Notes: generated by a model from the letters alone, not told the origin. Numbered from the stretch's first letter, positions 12,496 to 25,420 are shown. The stretch: DNA of 64,000 nucleotides from Cerioporus squamosus (GCA_022592435.1 JABYQS010000043.1:62001-126000), one strand, 5' to 3'. Translations and numbers: made by a program.

Positions 12496-13029
12496 GTCGA
12501 TAACACTGTCTCCTCACTATGCATTCCATATCTTGCCCCTCGAACCGTACCTGTGATCATGTGCTCCAGTCTCACCTCGATCGCCCTTCCGATATCTGAA
12601 AAGTTCGTAGCTCAAATGAAGGACATCATCGAGGCCAAGGAACCTTCACTGATCCTCGGCAATTCACTATAACGTTGCACGACTCAGCGACTCGTCTGAG
12701 TCACTGTCCTCGAACATGGCAGCAGTCCCGCCGCTGTCGGGCGAGAATTCCCTTCACAGGCGAGGTTGGCACTTGCGATCGGATTCTCGAGCGGTCAGGG
12801 CCAAGGAGGTGAGCGCGTCTTGCTCGATTGGAGTCTACATTCGGCTTCTACGATACTTTGATCTGTTAGTGGCTGCGGGTTGTGCAGTGAGTAACTCGCG
12901 CGGACTGAGCCAAGATTCCCCGTGGATCAGCTCAATTGAATTGTTTGCTTCAGTCCTAGCCTCCCTGGCGCCTGGGAGGCAGAACGAATATGTGAGCGCC
13001 GCCGCCGAGATGTCCCTGCGACGCTTGTC
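12496..13029. other. Spacer between ABC transporter and dehydrogenase
   Basis: I see no supported gene. It should hold the transporter terminator and the dehydrogenase promoter. Confidence 0.4.
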
Positions 13030-15289
13030 ATGGGCGCCCTGCCAGCAAAACGTTCGCTCTCCGTATGGGCGCTGCTTAAGTAGTCCTACTTATCCAGACA
13101 TCCCTCGCAGCAATCTCCCCTCACTTGCCTACCCTACCGCACCTTCGTACTCACACGCCGCATCCTCTGGGACACAATCATGCGTGTCGAAGAGGGATTC
13201 CAGCAGGTTGGCATCAGTGTCTATAGATGACCCAGCGCGTTGACAGCCTGTTCCTCCCAGAAACCATATCCGGATGAGCATCCGTACCGCGACGATCCCG
13301 TCCGTCCGGGCTTGTTGGAGAGGCTCCTCCCTGCGGCGTAAATTCCAGTCCCGCCGATCGGGCTCCCTTACTCATCCTGAATTCTTCTAGAGTGAATTAT
13401 GAGCTGGACGAGGATCTGACCCGCCTCGGACACGTCCTCATCCAGGGTATGTTTCAGCTCGTGTCAATACCTTCTCCGATGTCTGACGAATATCTCCAGA
13501 CATCCGTCCGCTCGCGCCGCTGGTCCAGCCCGCCACGTTGACGCAGTACAACGAGTTTGGCCAGCGTGTCGATCGGCTGCACACCTCCGAAGGCTGGCGC
13601 CATCTGAAGAACTTTGCTGTGCGCGAAGGATATGCCGCCATCGCTTTCGAGCGCAAGTACGGCGAGCACAGCCGGACGTACCAGTTTGCGCGCACCATGG
13701 TCATGACTGGCGACTGCCATGTGGTTAGCCCAGTCACTTGCAGAGTCCCCTGAAGGCCTCGACTGAAGCTTGCCCAGATTATGTGTCCTATGGGGATGAC
13801 TGACGGAGCGGCGCGGCGTACGTGGGTTACGGTTTCTCTGCGAAGCGTTCTCTGACGCTGCCTCCACATTCAGTCATCGAGCTCTTCGGCACGGATGCCA
13901 TGAAGACGGAGATCCTCCCGCGCATTCTCAGCCGCGACCCCGCGACCGCGTTCATCTCGGGCCAGTGGATGACTGAGCGTCCCGGGGGATCAGACCTCTC
14001 CCTCACCGAGACCACCGCCCTCCCGACGGAGGGTGTCAACAGCGACCTCGGGGCCCCATACATCCTCGACGGCTTCAAGTGGTTCTCCAGCGCCGCCGAG
14101 GGCAACATGGCCGTCGCGCTCGCGCGCACAGGCTCTATCTCCCAAGGCACGCGCGGCCTCTCGCTCTTCCTCGTCCCGCTCCGCATGGGTGCGTACCCCT
14201 CCCCGCTGTCCAACGGCGTCCTCATGCACCGGCTCAAGAACAAGGTCGGCACGCACGGCGTCCCCACCGCCGAGCTCGAGCTGCGCGGCACCCGCGCGTG
14301 GCTCGTCGGCCCCCTGAACGAGGGTGTGAAGTGCATCGCGTCGATGCTCAACATCACGCGCCTGCACTCCGCGGTGCACTCCGTCGGCTCGCTGCAGCGC
14401 TGTCTCTCTATCGCGCGTGCGTACGCGGGCGTGCGCGCCATCAAGGGCGGGACGACGTTGCTGAAAGACGTGTCGCTGCACGTTGCGACACTCGCGGACG
14501 TCTCGTTGCTGCACCGTGCGCTCACTCATCTTACGTTCGGGGCGATCGTGCTGTTGGGCAAGAGCGAGTGCGGCAAGGCGAGTGTCGGGGAGGAGGCGCG
14601 CCTGAGAATGCTGACCCCGGCGGTCAAGGCGTACGCCGCGGAGTGGGCGACGAGGGGGATGGAGGAGGCTATGGGTGCTCTCGGTGGACTTGGGTACATG
14701 GAAGAGACGGGCATCGGGCGGTACGTGACTTTCTCGGGAGCTTGAGCCGGCATACAAATACTCACTCTTGTTCAGTCTTATCCGTGACGCCATGGTCGAG
14801 AAGATCTGGGAGGGCACGATCAATATCTGCGGGTTGGACCTGATTCGAGCAGTCACGAAGGACCCCCAGGCAACTGCTCACTACATCTCGGTGAGTACCG
14901 CTCTCCTCTGACAGCAAGGTACATCCGCTGACTGTAGGATGCCACACTGGCAGTGGGCGCGAGCCATACTCGCCAGCGTACCGCCACAACTTCAACGAGA
15001 CTGCCAGAATGCAATCCAGACGGTCTCTTCCGCACTCGACAAGCTTCCTGGTTACTGCAAGGAAGGCGCTGCGAACCCGCTTCTCCCCCGCCTCGTGCTC
15101 AACTACTTCGCCATCCTCTCGTGCGCGCTGTACCTGCTGGAGCATGCACGCTGGTCGTGCGTGAACCACAAGTCGACGTACGAGGTCGATGCCGGGGCGT
15201 TCCGTCGCTGGATCGAAGGCGGAGAGCTGACGAAGGTGGGGGAGAAATCGAAGTTGCGCGCACGGATGTCGAAGCGCGAGCTGAGATGA
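13030..15289 (+). CDS. AidB-type acyl-CoA dehydrogenase family protein (one in-frame stop near the start)
   Basis: Eight exons (13030-13206, 13261-13337, 13391-13446, 13500-13723, 13778-13817, 13874-14720, 14776-14890 and 14954-15289) join to exactly 624 codons with mixed intron phases. Landmarks in order are RVEEGFQQ, QYNEFGQRVDRLHTSEGW, MTGDCHV, IMCPMGMTDGAA, SGQWMTERPGGSD (the AidB-type substrate and FAD region), LKNKVGTHGVPTAELEL, LGGLGYMEETGIGR, IRDAMVEKIWEGT and a C-terminal helical part with LEHARWSCVN. Length and domain order fit the fungal AidB-like branch, which is FAD-dependent and relates to bacterial AidB; its true substrate in fungi is not known to me. Codon 18 (13081-13083) is TAG in an otherwise clean frame. 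Either the gene starts at Met 13180 and lacks about 50 residues, or it is an early pseudogene, or this base is wrong. Confidence 0.88.
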
Positions 15290-18200
15290 ACCTCAGGCTT
15301 GCGTTCGGGTCAGGTGGAGTCTCCGCCAAACTCTGACAACGTTACTGTTACGTAGGACCTGCCAGTGGAGACATATTACAGGTAGCATTCACCCGAGAGG
15401 AGAGGAGCGCAATCATAGTCATCGCTCTTCGATGCCCCTGGCTCATGTCACTCGTCCATTCAAACACAGGCATGGCTTGTGCTCGGAAACACAGTCTTGC
15501 ACTGATGTGCCTCCTGTGCTCCTTGGTCGACTGCTGCGGCGTAGTGTGAATGAGCAGGCGACAACCGGACTCCCGATCCCTCAATGCTGCAGACGTGCCC
15601 TCGCGCTGAGATGCAGTGGCTCTGGTCAACATATCCTCCATTCGCAGGTTTCAATCTCGCACAAGCCTTACCCGACCGCTCCAGTACTCCGCGCTCATCG
15701 CGACATGCATGGCACGGTTGGCACGGGGCTGGACTCCCGTAGACCGTCGACCGGCCTACATATGTACGACGACAGGCGGTCCAGATTGCCTCCTGACAAG
15801 CTGATCAGATTCGAATGCCACCACGTAGACCAACAGCGTCACACAGTGCCTGGGCGTCCTGGCGTTCTAGACCACCCCCACTTACTCCACTCGGAGGTCT
15901 GCGTCCGAGTCTGTGAGGAGGTGTGGTTCATCAGTACTGTATCCCGAGGGCCGGGACCCGGCGTATCCTTGACATGGTTCGGGCTGCTCAGACGCGGTAG
16001 TTGTGTCATTGTGACGACGATGACGATGACGATGGCTGGACTGTGAATATCCGTGGATGTACAATCAATGCATGAACATATCGGCTTCAATTGAGGTCGA
16101 GGCCGCCAGTACCACGTATATCAAGTACTAGTACTGAGCATGTACTGGGAATGTGCGCGGCTCCCACAAAACCCAAGCATGCGGCGAATAGTGCGCAGTA
16201 TTAAATACTCACCTATCTGCGAATGCTGGCCCCGTCCCGGGTCCCGCGTTCCTGACCGAGCGTGCGACCGTCCGAGAGATGGGCTCACGGGAAGGGGGTC
16301 GATGCGTGGGACCTGGCAGCGGGAGCCTCGACAAGCCCCCTTGAGGCATAGTCCGCGAAGCGTTCGAGGGTGTTTCCTTAGGGCGGCCCCGATACGTCCT
16401 GATGCGTCTAAGAACGAGAACGAATCGTCAGCCAAGGACCCGAGCATGAGAAACGTTCAGCGAGAGCAAATGTACGCACACCCGGCGAGTCGTGAGCGAT
16501 TCTCGTGCAGTGCACTTCAGCGTTCACGTTCAGAGGCCTGCGAGCGCAGACGCACGGATAGAGTGGGGTATACTTATCCCAAGCTGTTCTGAGCTCTGAC
16601 GTCCATTACTCAAGTCCTGTGTGACCTGCAGCACAGGACGCCGCGCAACGCCGTCGTCCGTCATCGCTGGAAGCGGAACGTGGGCACACCGGCCGTGGCA
16701 GCCTGAGCATCGTCCGCATTCAGCTAAAGCACGAGTTGTGAGCAAGAAGGTACACGGAAAACGCGCAGACTCGACACACCACCACCGGAATCCATCCCAT
16801 GACCACGGCTCACGACACATGGGTAGTGGATAGCAGACAATCAATTCATCTGCGCAGCGAACTAAACCCTCCGGTGAACTGAACCAACTGGGGACAGCCG
16901 ACCTCGAAGTGACGCCCTCGAAAGTCTCGAAGGTAAGTAACGAGAGCCTATCGAAACGTACTGTACTCACCTGCCATCTGAGGCTGCCTCTGCTGGCAGT
17001 GCCAAGCTTAAGGTCGCCCACGCACGCTCCACGCATCGACGTCAGCCACCACGCCGTGACGCGCTTGCTGGCTTGCTGGTGACCGGTGATGGGACAAACA
17101 GGTGGAGCATCAAATCACACACGCGCGAACGGGTCCCCTATGTAGTGGGGCCGACCGCGATTGGCCACGGCAATGTGCGCATCGAGAGTCGCGAGTCGCG
17201 AGTCGCACTACTCGCGCGGTGTTCATATGGGCTAGAGTGTACCGCGTGGTCGCAGTCGACGTCAGCGAGCCGCACGGGAGAAGCGAGGGCGAGGAGCGAG
17301 CGAACACTATTTCTGCACCTAACTCCCGAAGCTTGGCTCATTCGAAGGGGTGAATCCACGGTGAGGAAGTCGGTACGGTTGCAGTTGGGTTCGTATTCGG
17401 ACTATAAAGCGGCTAAAGAGTGCGTGATCGAGCTCAAGTGAAGGCCGTCCGGGTCCGCTGGCGAAGGGGTTCGCGCCATTGAGTCGTTGCGGCGGCGTGT
17501 CGGTCTGATACGCATACTGGACAGGTCACCCATTGTTAGCGTTCATAGGAGCATGCGTCGAAGCGGCCACCAAGTGTATGTTCATTGACGAACTCACAAC
17601 CTTTGACACTTGAGCGAAGCTTGCCCGCCCGGGCTCCAGACTTCTGTATTCTGTAGTCGACGGTCGTCCGCCTTGCCGATAAGCAGCAGTGTTCTGCAGG
17701 GCAGCCTGCGGCGGTGACGTCGACTCGATACGCGGGTACAGCCTGCGGCGATCTTCGATGCGGACTGGGTCAGACAAGGAGTGCGGACGGGAGCAGAAGA
17801 CTGAAAATAGGCGTTTGCCTGCGAGGCGAGGAAGCCTGAAGGCGTTCGTCGCATACTCCCGATCGATGACGGACATCGCAGATCGACGTGCGGAGGACAT
17901 GGCAGACGCGACATACGCAGCGCTGAGTGCGCGCGCGCAGCGAGAGTCGAGTGCGATATCGAGGATCGTGACGTCGCCGCGGTCTAGGGGTCCAAGTCCG
18001 GGCCACGCCGTCGTGCTCGTCCCAGACAACAAGCGTGGAAGGATCGAGGATGTAGTACCGGGACCGCGAAGCCCCACAGCGAGCTACTGTATGCTGTATG
18101 TTCGCTATAAACGGGGGACCCGGGAGACCCAGCACGCGTGAGGATGTCGGGGCACTTGGATCGCCAACGGAGAGGCGGATCAGATGCGGGCGTGAGCGTG

Positions 18201-21200
18201 CGTGAGGGGAGCCGCCGCACTATAGATTGAACTATCAATGAATGCGGGACGGACATGTGGACAATAAGTCAGCGTACCGGACAGACCCTCTCTCTGATAC
18301 AGCTCGGTAAACGAACTGGTCCGGAACTTCCCAGCAACGCCTCCCAGCTTTGCCAGGACGTCTGCCTCTGTGTTGTGATCTTGGCCTTGGGGCGAGAGCA
18401 TGCCGGCTAGAATGGAGAAGGTGGCAAGCGCACTTGTCCAGGGTCCTGGCCTCTGAGTCCGTCGCAAGAGGATTGGCCGGCGAGTCACCGTCGAGGATCA
18501 CACTACCAAGTTGCGCTGGGATAGCCCATGACAGAAAAGAGTCAAAAGGTTGCGGTACGGAGGAGGTTTCGACGTGGGACGGGACCGTCGTCGCGCCGTT
18601 CGCCGGTCCTTGGAACATGCATTCCTCGGGTCGGATATCCGATTAGGAAACAGGGCGTCGCTCCTCATTTGCTCAGATAAAGGAAGCGGGTGCATACGGT
18701 GAAGGAAGGGAGAGCGTCCGCGTTGCGGTCCCAGGACACATAAGCAAGTGATCGCACGTCCGATCTCGCGGTCCTACGGTTGCTTCGGGTCCAGCCTGAG
18801 GACCCTGAACGAACAAAGAACGAAGAACAACGTCCTGGGCTCGTGCGTGCCCGCGCTGACCACTGGATGCGAGGCGCTATGCCGGGTATACGCCTATCTT
18901 TCATGATTCCTCCCCGCTGTCGACGTCCAGAGATCCGGCGTAGGCCAACCTGTTTCGCGTCGCGTCGCGTCAGGGAGCTACTTAGGGGGCTTGGAAGAGA
19001 ACACGCGGTGAGCGTTGACGAGTGGAGTCGCAGACACCGTGGGCGCGTCTGCACCGGGCGGCGTACCCAGGCGAAGAGAGGAGGGGCGAAGGGTGCCGCC
19101 GGGCCGCTGCTAACAACCGCGAAGGTACTTAGGATCCGTTTGGGGTGGGTGGCTTGCGCTGAACGGGAAGACGGCTCAGTGTGTCGCAAACTGGAACTCG
19201 GGAGCCGTCCTGCATCGGACTGAGTAAGAGGAAGGGACTCGCCATATGCATGCACTATGGCACGAAGCGACAGAACGAGTTTCGAAGCCCATACGGCGTG
19301 TTGAGGGAGACGACAGCCCGACCCCGATGAACGATAGACCGTGCACGCGTGAACGCCAAAGGGACCGACCGAATTGAGAGAACGTACGATTGGCGATTTG
19401 CGGACGTGAGAAGTGAGAAGCTGGGAACTTGCGATTTAATATGGGGCGAGCGCGCCCGCCTGTGTGTGTGTGTCCTGGGAGAGCCCACGTAAGGCGCAGC
19501 ACCGGGAGGCGGGCACGGTTATCCGGAGGGAGGAGGAGGGGGAGGGGCGTGCGTCCTTGCGCGGGTGTTACTGGGGAGGCAGCTCAGATGATGATGGCCG
19601 TAAGAATGGGGTCGTGGCCGGTGGGAACGCGCACGAGGGTGCGACGGAGAGGGCCACGGTCACGATAACCCGCGGGAGCTCTGAGTCTGCGCACGCGCGC
19701 GGCGCAGATAGAGCCGGTGGGTACCTTTGACGGCAGAACCCGAAGGGGTGCATTACAGGCCTTGCACAGCGTGTACTGTAACTGTTCTGCTGATGATAAC
19801 CGCAGGAATGGGGTTGCGACCGGTGAGAACGTGCACGAGGGCGCGATGGAGGACTTCCCGGATGCGCAGGAGGAAGCAGCCACCGTACGCCTGCGGGATA
19901 GCCACCTCAACGCTGAGGCCAGATGGAAGCCGGTACGGAGAATCCCAGTAGCTGAGGCTTCCAGTGCGACAGGCTTTGCTATGTGCGTGTCCGATAAGAG
20001 TTACTGATAGACGGCGTATGCTGTGAAGCTGTCCTGTACAATATGTTCAGTGTCGGTCTTGCCCTGTCCGGCGTGCGGCGTGCGGCATGTCCAATGACCC
20101 TAAGTTCCCGTCCGGCTTAGCCATGTCGCATGGAGCAGATGTAGAGAGACCCGGTTGCACGGAGAAGACGGAGCAGATCCGAACGGAGAAGACAGCCAGC
20201 AGTGAGCGGATCAGAGTCGGGATATTGAACGCCAACGAAACGGGGCTCGTCATGCTGCTGCGTCCGCTGCGCAGCGGGTTTCGAAGAACGATGGTCAAAG
20301 AGGGTGCTGATGCGTCCACGTCGGTGAGCGGTCCGCGTACGAGCAGGAGTCCGACTCTGTCGCACTTCATGTAAGTATGCATGCCACCGGGTGCGTATGT
20401 CCGGATTCCGTATCGCTGTGGCGGCGCGTGAAGCAAGCACTGTATCGCGAGAAGGTGAAAGACGCGGACGAAGCGGGAGAGACGCGAGACGGAGACGCGG
20501 GATGCGGGCGGTCGTCAGGCCGACAGGGACTTCTAGCGTGCCATGTTGCCACGGAGGACGCAGACGACCTGCAGCGGCGCGTGGGTCGGTGAGCGCGAAG
20601 ACGCGAACTTCAGGAAGTACTCTGACTGCACGACGATAAGTAAACCAAGTACTTACTCGCACCTATGTAGTTGCATGCCCGCCGCGGCGCTGAACGACGT
20701 CACCGTCGGGGTGCGCGCCCGAGGCGGGACGCGCGCGTGGGCGCGTCATCTGCCACGCGTTCGCGTCGTCGACGTCAGCGGCCGCTATCCAGCCAATCGC
20801 CGCGCCTCGCGTTCGGGGGCTGTGCACGCGCGGACGATAGATGGCCCGCGTGTCACGGCGCTGCGAGGATGTGACGCTCGCTGCTCAAACGGGACAGAGT
20901 CCGTCCGTGGGTGGTTCGATCTGATGCTATCAGCCTCAATCCAGGGTGCGAACTTTATGGGCTTGGGCGACTGCCTGCGACAGCAAGCGCTGTGAGGCAG
21001 GCGGGTGCAGTCGAGTGGCAGGAGCGCGAGTGAGAGAAGAGACAAGAGACGGACGAACGGAGGATTGTGGTAGACTAAGACACGGAAGCCTGCGGGGAAC
21101 TCCACCGCACGCCCCCAGTCCGGGACCGGGGACTTGGAGGGCTGCCAGAAACGGGCGGGCGGGCGCAAAGTGTGGCCCGGTTCGGTTAGCGAACGACCGG

Positions 21201-21905
21201 GCGGACGATCTGGGGGAACGATCGGAGATGGAAGACGTGTGGCTGCAAACAGGAAACCGTCCTCGGTTGCTATGCAGACGTCAGAGCTTCTCGCGCATGA
21301 AGTCAGTTTGGGGGGCTCACCGCACTGAGATCTCGGGGTGCACGCATAAATAGGCTAACAGCTGCGCATTCTGCTCGGTCCGCAGCAGCGAGCGTACACC
21401 AGACGTCGTGTCTCGTGTGGACGGACGTGTTCGCGCACGCAAGCTGGTGCGTCTCGTGTCAGGAAGCTCCGAAGAGGGCGGCATGGACGTGCGCGAGAGC
21501 AGGCGAGAATATCCCAATTCCCGGGAAGTAGGCTCTGACGTGATGATCTCCGACTAGATCTGGCAATAATGCAAATGACGTCGGTAACTCCACTACGTCT
21601 GCACGCTCCACCCCCGTTTTCTCCCACTGCCCCGCCTCCCCAGTCACAGACATGCGGGGGACGTGACACACACACGCTCCCTGTGGCGAACATGCGAGAG
21701 CGCAGGGCGACAGAGCGAAGGGCAAAACGGGGGCAGGCAAGCTGGATCAGCGGGCAGCGCAGGTGGGAAAGATGACGTCAGAGTCCCACGGGTGATTAAT
21801 GTGTGACAAGGATTGAGAGGGAATCATCGGTCTTGGGCAAACAACCCGCTCTTTACTTTCTTCCACCAGCACCACTCAGCACTCCCCCAGCCCGTCCTCG
21901 ACACC
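15290..21905. other. 6.6 kb stretch without a supported gene
   Basis: Many frames are open because the DNA is rich in CpG, but the translations are Arg/Ser/Ala-rich in all frames with no domain, no start-plus-splice model and no bias to one frame. A short (GTCGCGA)n run lies near 17187-17206 and a diverged direct repeat lies at 19588-19905. It may be an old, mutated repeat region or a gene-poor island. I find no terminal repeats or transposase. Confidence 0.5.
19588..19905 (+). repeat. Two diverged direct repeat copies
   Basis: A segment at about 19588-19680 is repeated at about 19791-19905. Both contain GATGAT, GAATGGGGT, a GGTGGGAACG or GGTGAGAACG block, GCACGAGGG and GACGGAG or GATGGAG in the same order, and a CGATAACCCGCGGG or TACGCCTGCGGG block follows. 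They differ at many positions, so the duplication is old. Function is unknown. Confidence 0.6.
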
Positions 21906-24776
21906 ATGGCCGGCGACCACAAGGTGCGTCCCCCGTCCTGCTCGTCGTCGTCCACAGCGAGCTCACCCCTGCCCGCAGTGCCCGGTCTGCCAATCCACGT
22001 TTACCCGGCCCCAACATGTTGCCCGACACATGCGCTCCCGTGAGTGGCTTCTCCCCTCTCCAGCGCCCACTCTCCACTGGGGCGCACCCCACCGCTCCCC
22101 GATCCCGACTACCGCCTCGCTAACCGTCTTCTCTGCCCAGACACTGGAGATCGCCCATACAAGTGCCAGCACTGCGGCGATCAGTTCGCTAGAAGGCATG
22201 TCTCCATTCCTCGTCCCACCTGCTGTGCAGCGCTTCCCGTACTTACCTCCGCCCACCGCACTTCAGTGACCTTCTCTCGAGACACATCAACAAATGCCAC
22301 GCCTCCGAGAAGCCTCCAACGACCACCGCTCCCTCCAGACGCAAGGGCTTTGCCGCAGCCTCGCGAGCAACGACCTCCAAGCAGGCCTGTGACCAGTGTG
22401 TGACTTCCAGTCTTCCTTGCGACGGTGCGAATCCGTGTTGTACGTCTTGTTCTCCCTCCTCCCCCCTGCTCTACTCTCACCTTGTCTCCCGAAACTGCAG
22501 CAAAATGTGTCTCACGAAAGTGTCGATGCACTTACATCAAGTTCCATCGTCAAACCGCACCTGCGGGTCCTGGCCATCCAGTCCCTCCTACCCTTCCACC
22601 TCCAGGCGTCGGCAGTCATGCTATCTCGCTCGGCGCACCCAGACTGCCCGACGAATTCCTCCTCGCCCCTCCCCCAGGTACGATGAATCTTTCTTCCATG
22701 TACGCACCCGCACATCAGTACGCTCTCCCTCCCCATTCGTCCGCCGTCTACCCCCATGACTACACATCCCTACCTCCCCTCGCCTCCGCCCTTGCTCCGT
22801 CCCAGAGCCCGATGCCGCCTTCGCTCCAAATGCAGCAGCGCGACCTTCTCGACAATCCAGACGCCATGGCCCGTATTCGTGCTCAGGCCGAACTCCTCAG
22901 TCGTGCTGGCGTCATGCCCAACGGCAACCTGACCCTCGCACAGCCTGCGCCGTCCGCCGACACCAGCGCTGCGCTGCCCGGTCTCTACGCCGCCGCAACT
23001 GGCGCGCAGGATGGCCAGTATGATCGATACAACCTTCCTCCTCCACCCCAATGGGAGGCGCAACGCCATTACTCCCAGAAGGATTTTGAGGAGCCGTACG
23101 GTCCACGCAGTCAGAGTCACCCTACGGCGGTCTCCTCCTACTCTGCGGCGGGTGCTGCCGGCGGCGAACCCAGTCTGCAAACGCACCCGCCGACCGCCGC
23201 CGCCTCGTCATACCAGGGAGGCACTGCACCCGGCGCTGCATATCAGCACGGCGCGCTTCCGCCGGCTACGTCATTGTATGCCCAGCACCAGACTCAGCAT
23301 CATCCTTCTCGCTCTGACGACATGTCAACCTCGGAAGCCGACTATGCCAGTGACGCAGGCAGCACAAGCACCGGGCCTAGTCACTCGGTCCCGAGCAGCG
23401 CGAACTCTAGTTCGGCCCATCTGCCTCTGCCCGGGTTCAATAACCTGCGGACTCGGGCCGAGATGGGCGGGAAGGAGTACGAGCAGCAGCGGTATCAGAC
23501 CGACGGGAACGCGAACTCGCATGAGGGCGAGGGTGGGTTCTCGTCTGCGTTTGGTCTTATGAGTCTCGACGACCCGAACGTCCTCGCTGGGCTGTCGAAC
23601 GACGGTCAGCCGTTCTTCTCGGGTCTTCCGTTCTCGCCAGGCAACGGCTCGTCGAGCAACGGGTTCTCGCTCCCCACTCCGACACAGGACCTCATCGCGC
23701 AGCTCAAGAGCGCGGGAGGTCGCGAAGGCATGGACAGCAAGGAGATGCGCGACTTCTGGAAGATGTACCTCAAGACGCCCCTCACGTCGTCGGGAGGCAT
23801 TATGTTCCCCCTGCAGACTCCGACGGGTCCGGGCTCGCAGCTCGGACAGGGGATGGGAGGCAACCCCGGAACAGGCCGACCAAGCCCGACACGCAGACAC
23901 TCCCGCGTTGCAAGTCTACCGAGCATGAAGACACCACCATTGTTCGCGGACGAGCGCCTTGGCTCGTACGCTCGCCCGTCGACGGGTCACGGCGAGTCGT
24001 CGAGCGAGTCGCAGGCGAATGCGTACCAGAGCCAGGCGCAGCAGGGCGGCGTCGCGGGCGGGTACAACTCGACCGTCCGGACGACGCTGCACGATGCGGA
24101 GGACTTGAAGAGCTACGAGCAGGCTGTGCTCGCGCGCAAGGCCCCGATGACGCTCAACCTCATGCCGAAGCGCAAGGGCTCGATGGCGTCGCAGTCGCAG
24201 TCGGGCACGGCGGCGGGCAAGAGCAAGAGCATGAGCCCCGTCGTGCCGCCCGCGGCGTTCAACTACCCCCCGTCGCAGAGCCTTCCGGGGCCGGGGCCGG
24301 GTGGGAGCAGCAAGATCTCGGAGCTCCTGAACCGGCCGGCGTCGAGCTCGAGCGCGGACACGAACACGACTGCGAGCAGCTCGGGGATGTCTGCGCCGCC
24401 GTCGGAGGCGAGCACGGCGAACACGTCGCTGAGCCAGGGGAACTCGTCGCTCGCGCTCGCGTTTGGGGGCGAGCGGTCTCACGCTCAGGCTGACGGCCAG
24501 GACGCGTATGGGGCCCAGCAGCAGCAGCAGGCGTACCGGCCGTCGTTCAAGCGGTTGGCGTCGCAGACGTTGGGCCCGCCGAATGCGAAGCGGGCGCTGT
24601 TGGGGCCGGCGGGGTGGGACCATGATGAGTTGGATGAAGACGAGTACGAGGGCGTGGAGGAGGAGGACGAGGACGAAGAGGAGAGTCGGCGGATGGGGCT
24701 GGGCTCGCGAGGAGGGGGGTTCGGCGATGGGGCGGGTGCGAGCGCGCGGACGGTGAGCACTGAGGCGCAGAGCTGA
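21906..24776 (+). CDS. Transcription factor with two C2H2 fingers and a Zn2Cys6-like cluster
   Basis: Exons 21906-21923, 21979-22039, 22141-22195, 22267-22439 and 22501-24776 join to 860 residues. Two C2H2 fingers come first (KCPVCQSTFTRPQHVARH, then KCQHCGDQFARSDLLSRH with a longer last spacing to NKCH). A Lys/Arg linker follows, and then a Cys cluster ACDQCVTSSLPCDGANPCSK with further Cys in CVSRKCRC, which fits CX2CX6CX5CX2CX6C of fungal Zn2Cys6 proteins. The remaining 730 residues are disordered: Pro/Tyr/Ser-rich with Gln runs, a short ordered stretch near EMRDFWKMYLKTPLT and a very acidic tail. It should be a nuclear DNA-binding regulator; the target is unknown. The third intron (22196-22266) begins GC rather than GT. 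Confidence 0.92.
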
Positions 24777-25054
24777 GCTTGTGCCGCTCGCTGCTCGCTG
24801 CTTGCTGAGTCGCCGCTCGCCAAATTGCCCGCGGAACTGCTTGGACGTGGACATTGCCGATGCAGTCCCGAGGCTGAGGTTTCTGTGTTTCTTGCTCACG
24901 AGATGATGCTCGTGAGTGGATAGGTGAGGATGCATACCTGCGCCCGTGCGGACGGATAGTACTAGTGACACCGCCCCTTCGGTTGGTCGCATGCCCCCAC
25001 CGGATACCGTTGATGATATGTGGTTTTGGTGAAGACGAGAGTGTAGGCTTACGA

Positions 25055-25075
25055 GATACGATACGATACGATACG
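25055..25075 (+). repeat. (GATAC)n microsatellite
   Basis: Four tandem GATAC units lie about 280 bases after the transcription factor stop codon. Confidence 0.85.
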
Positions 25076-25420
25076 TACTAGGGAGGCGTCCGCGACGCTG
25101 AAGGGTGCCGTCGCGGGCGCATAATGTGTTTCGCGTTTCTGTCAATCTGTACATGTGTTTCCCGAGTGGGAGTACTGGTACTTAGCACTAGTAGTTCTAG
25201 TTATCTCGTATGCGCTCTCGAATCTGTCGAATGTTTTTTTTTTCCGTGCGTACGTCGAATCGTATGATTTGCAATCTCCTTTCTTTGGTCGAGGGACTGT
25301 AGACGGAGGCGTGGGTCGAAGCGAAGCGTTGGTGAGTACTACTACTAGTGCTAGTAAGTAGTCTCGGAGACACTGTACAGCAGAGTATTCGCGATGACGT
25401 TGGCGGCTGGAGGTAGGCGA

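Noticed and set aside
13990..14856. 288-codon antisense open frame over the dehydrogenase
   Set aside because: It is a shadow of the strongly biased sense exon 13874-14720, which carries the conserved family motifs.
18235..20662. Several 100-190 codon minus-strand frames in the gene-empty island
   Set aside because: They overlap in all frames, are rich in Arg/Ser, and have no domain or splice model.
22425..22500. Upstream extension of the large transcription factor frame to 22425
   Set aside because: The region 22440-22500 is an intron. Removing it rebuilds the Cys cluster, so the extension is not coding.
25055..25075. GATAC repeats as a possible telomere or centromere signal
   Set aside because: There are only four units and nothing similar around. 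It is an ordinary microsatellite.
23916..25154. 412-codon open frame antisense to the transcription factor gene
   Set aside because: It is an Arg/Leu-rich mirror of Ser/Pro/Gly-rich, GC-rich coding DNA. It has no domain and no start context, and the sense strand has clear zinc fingers.
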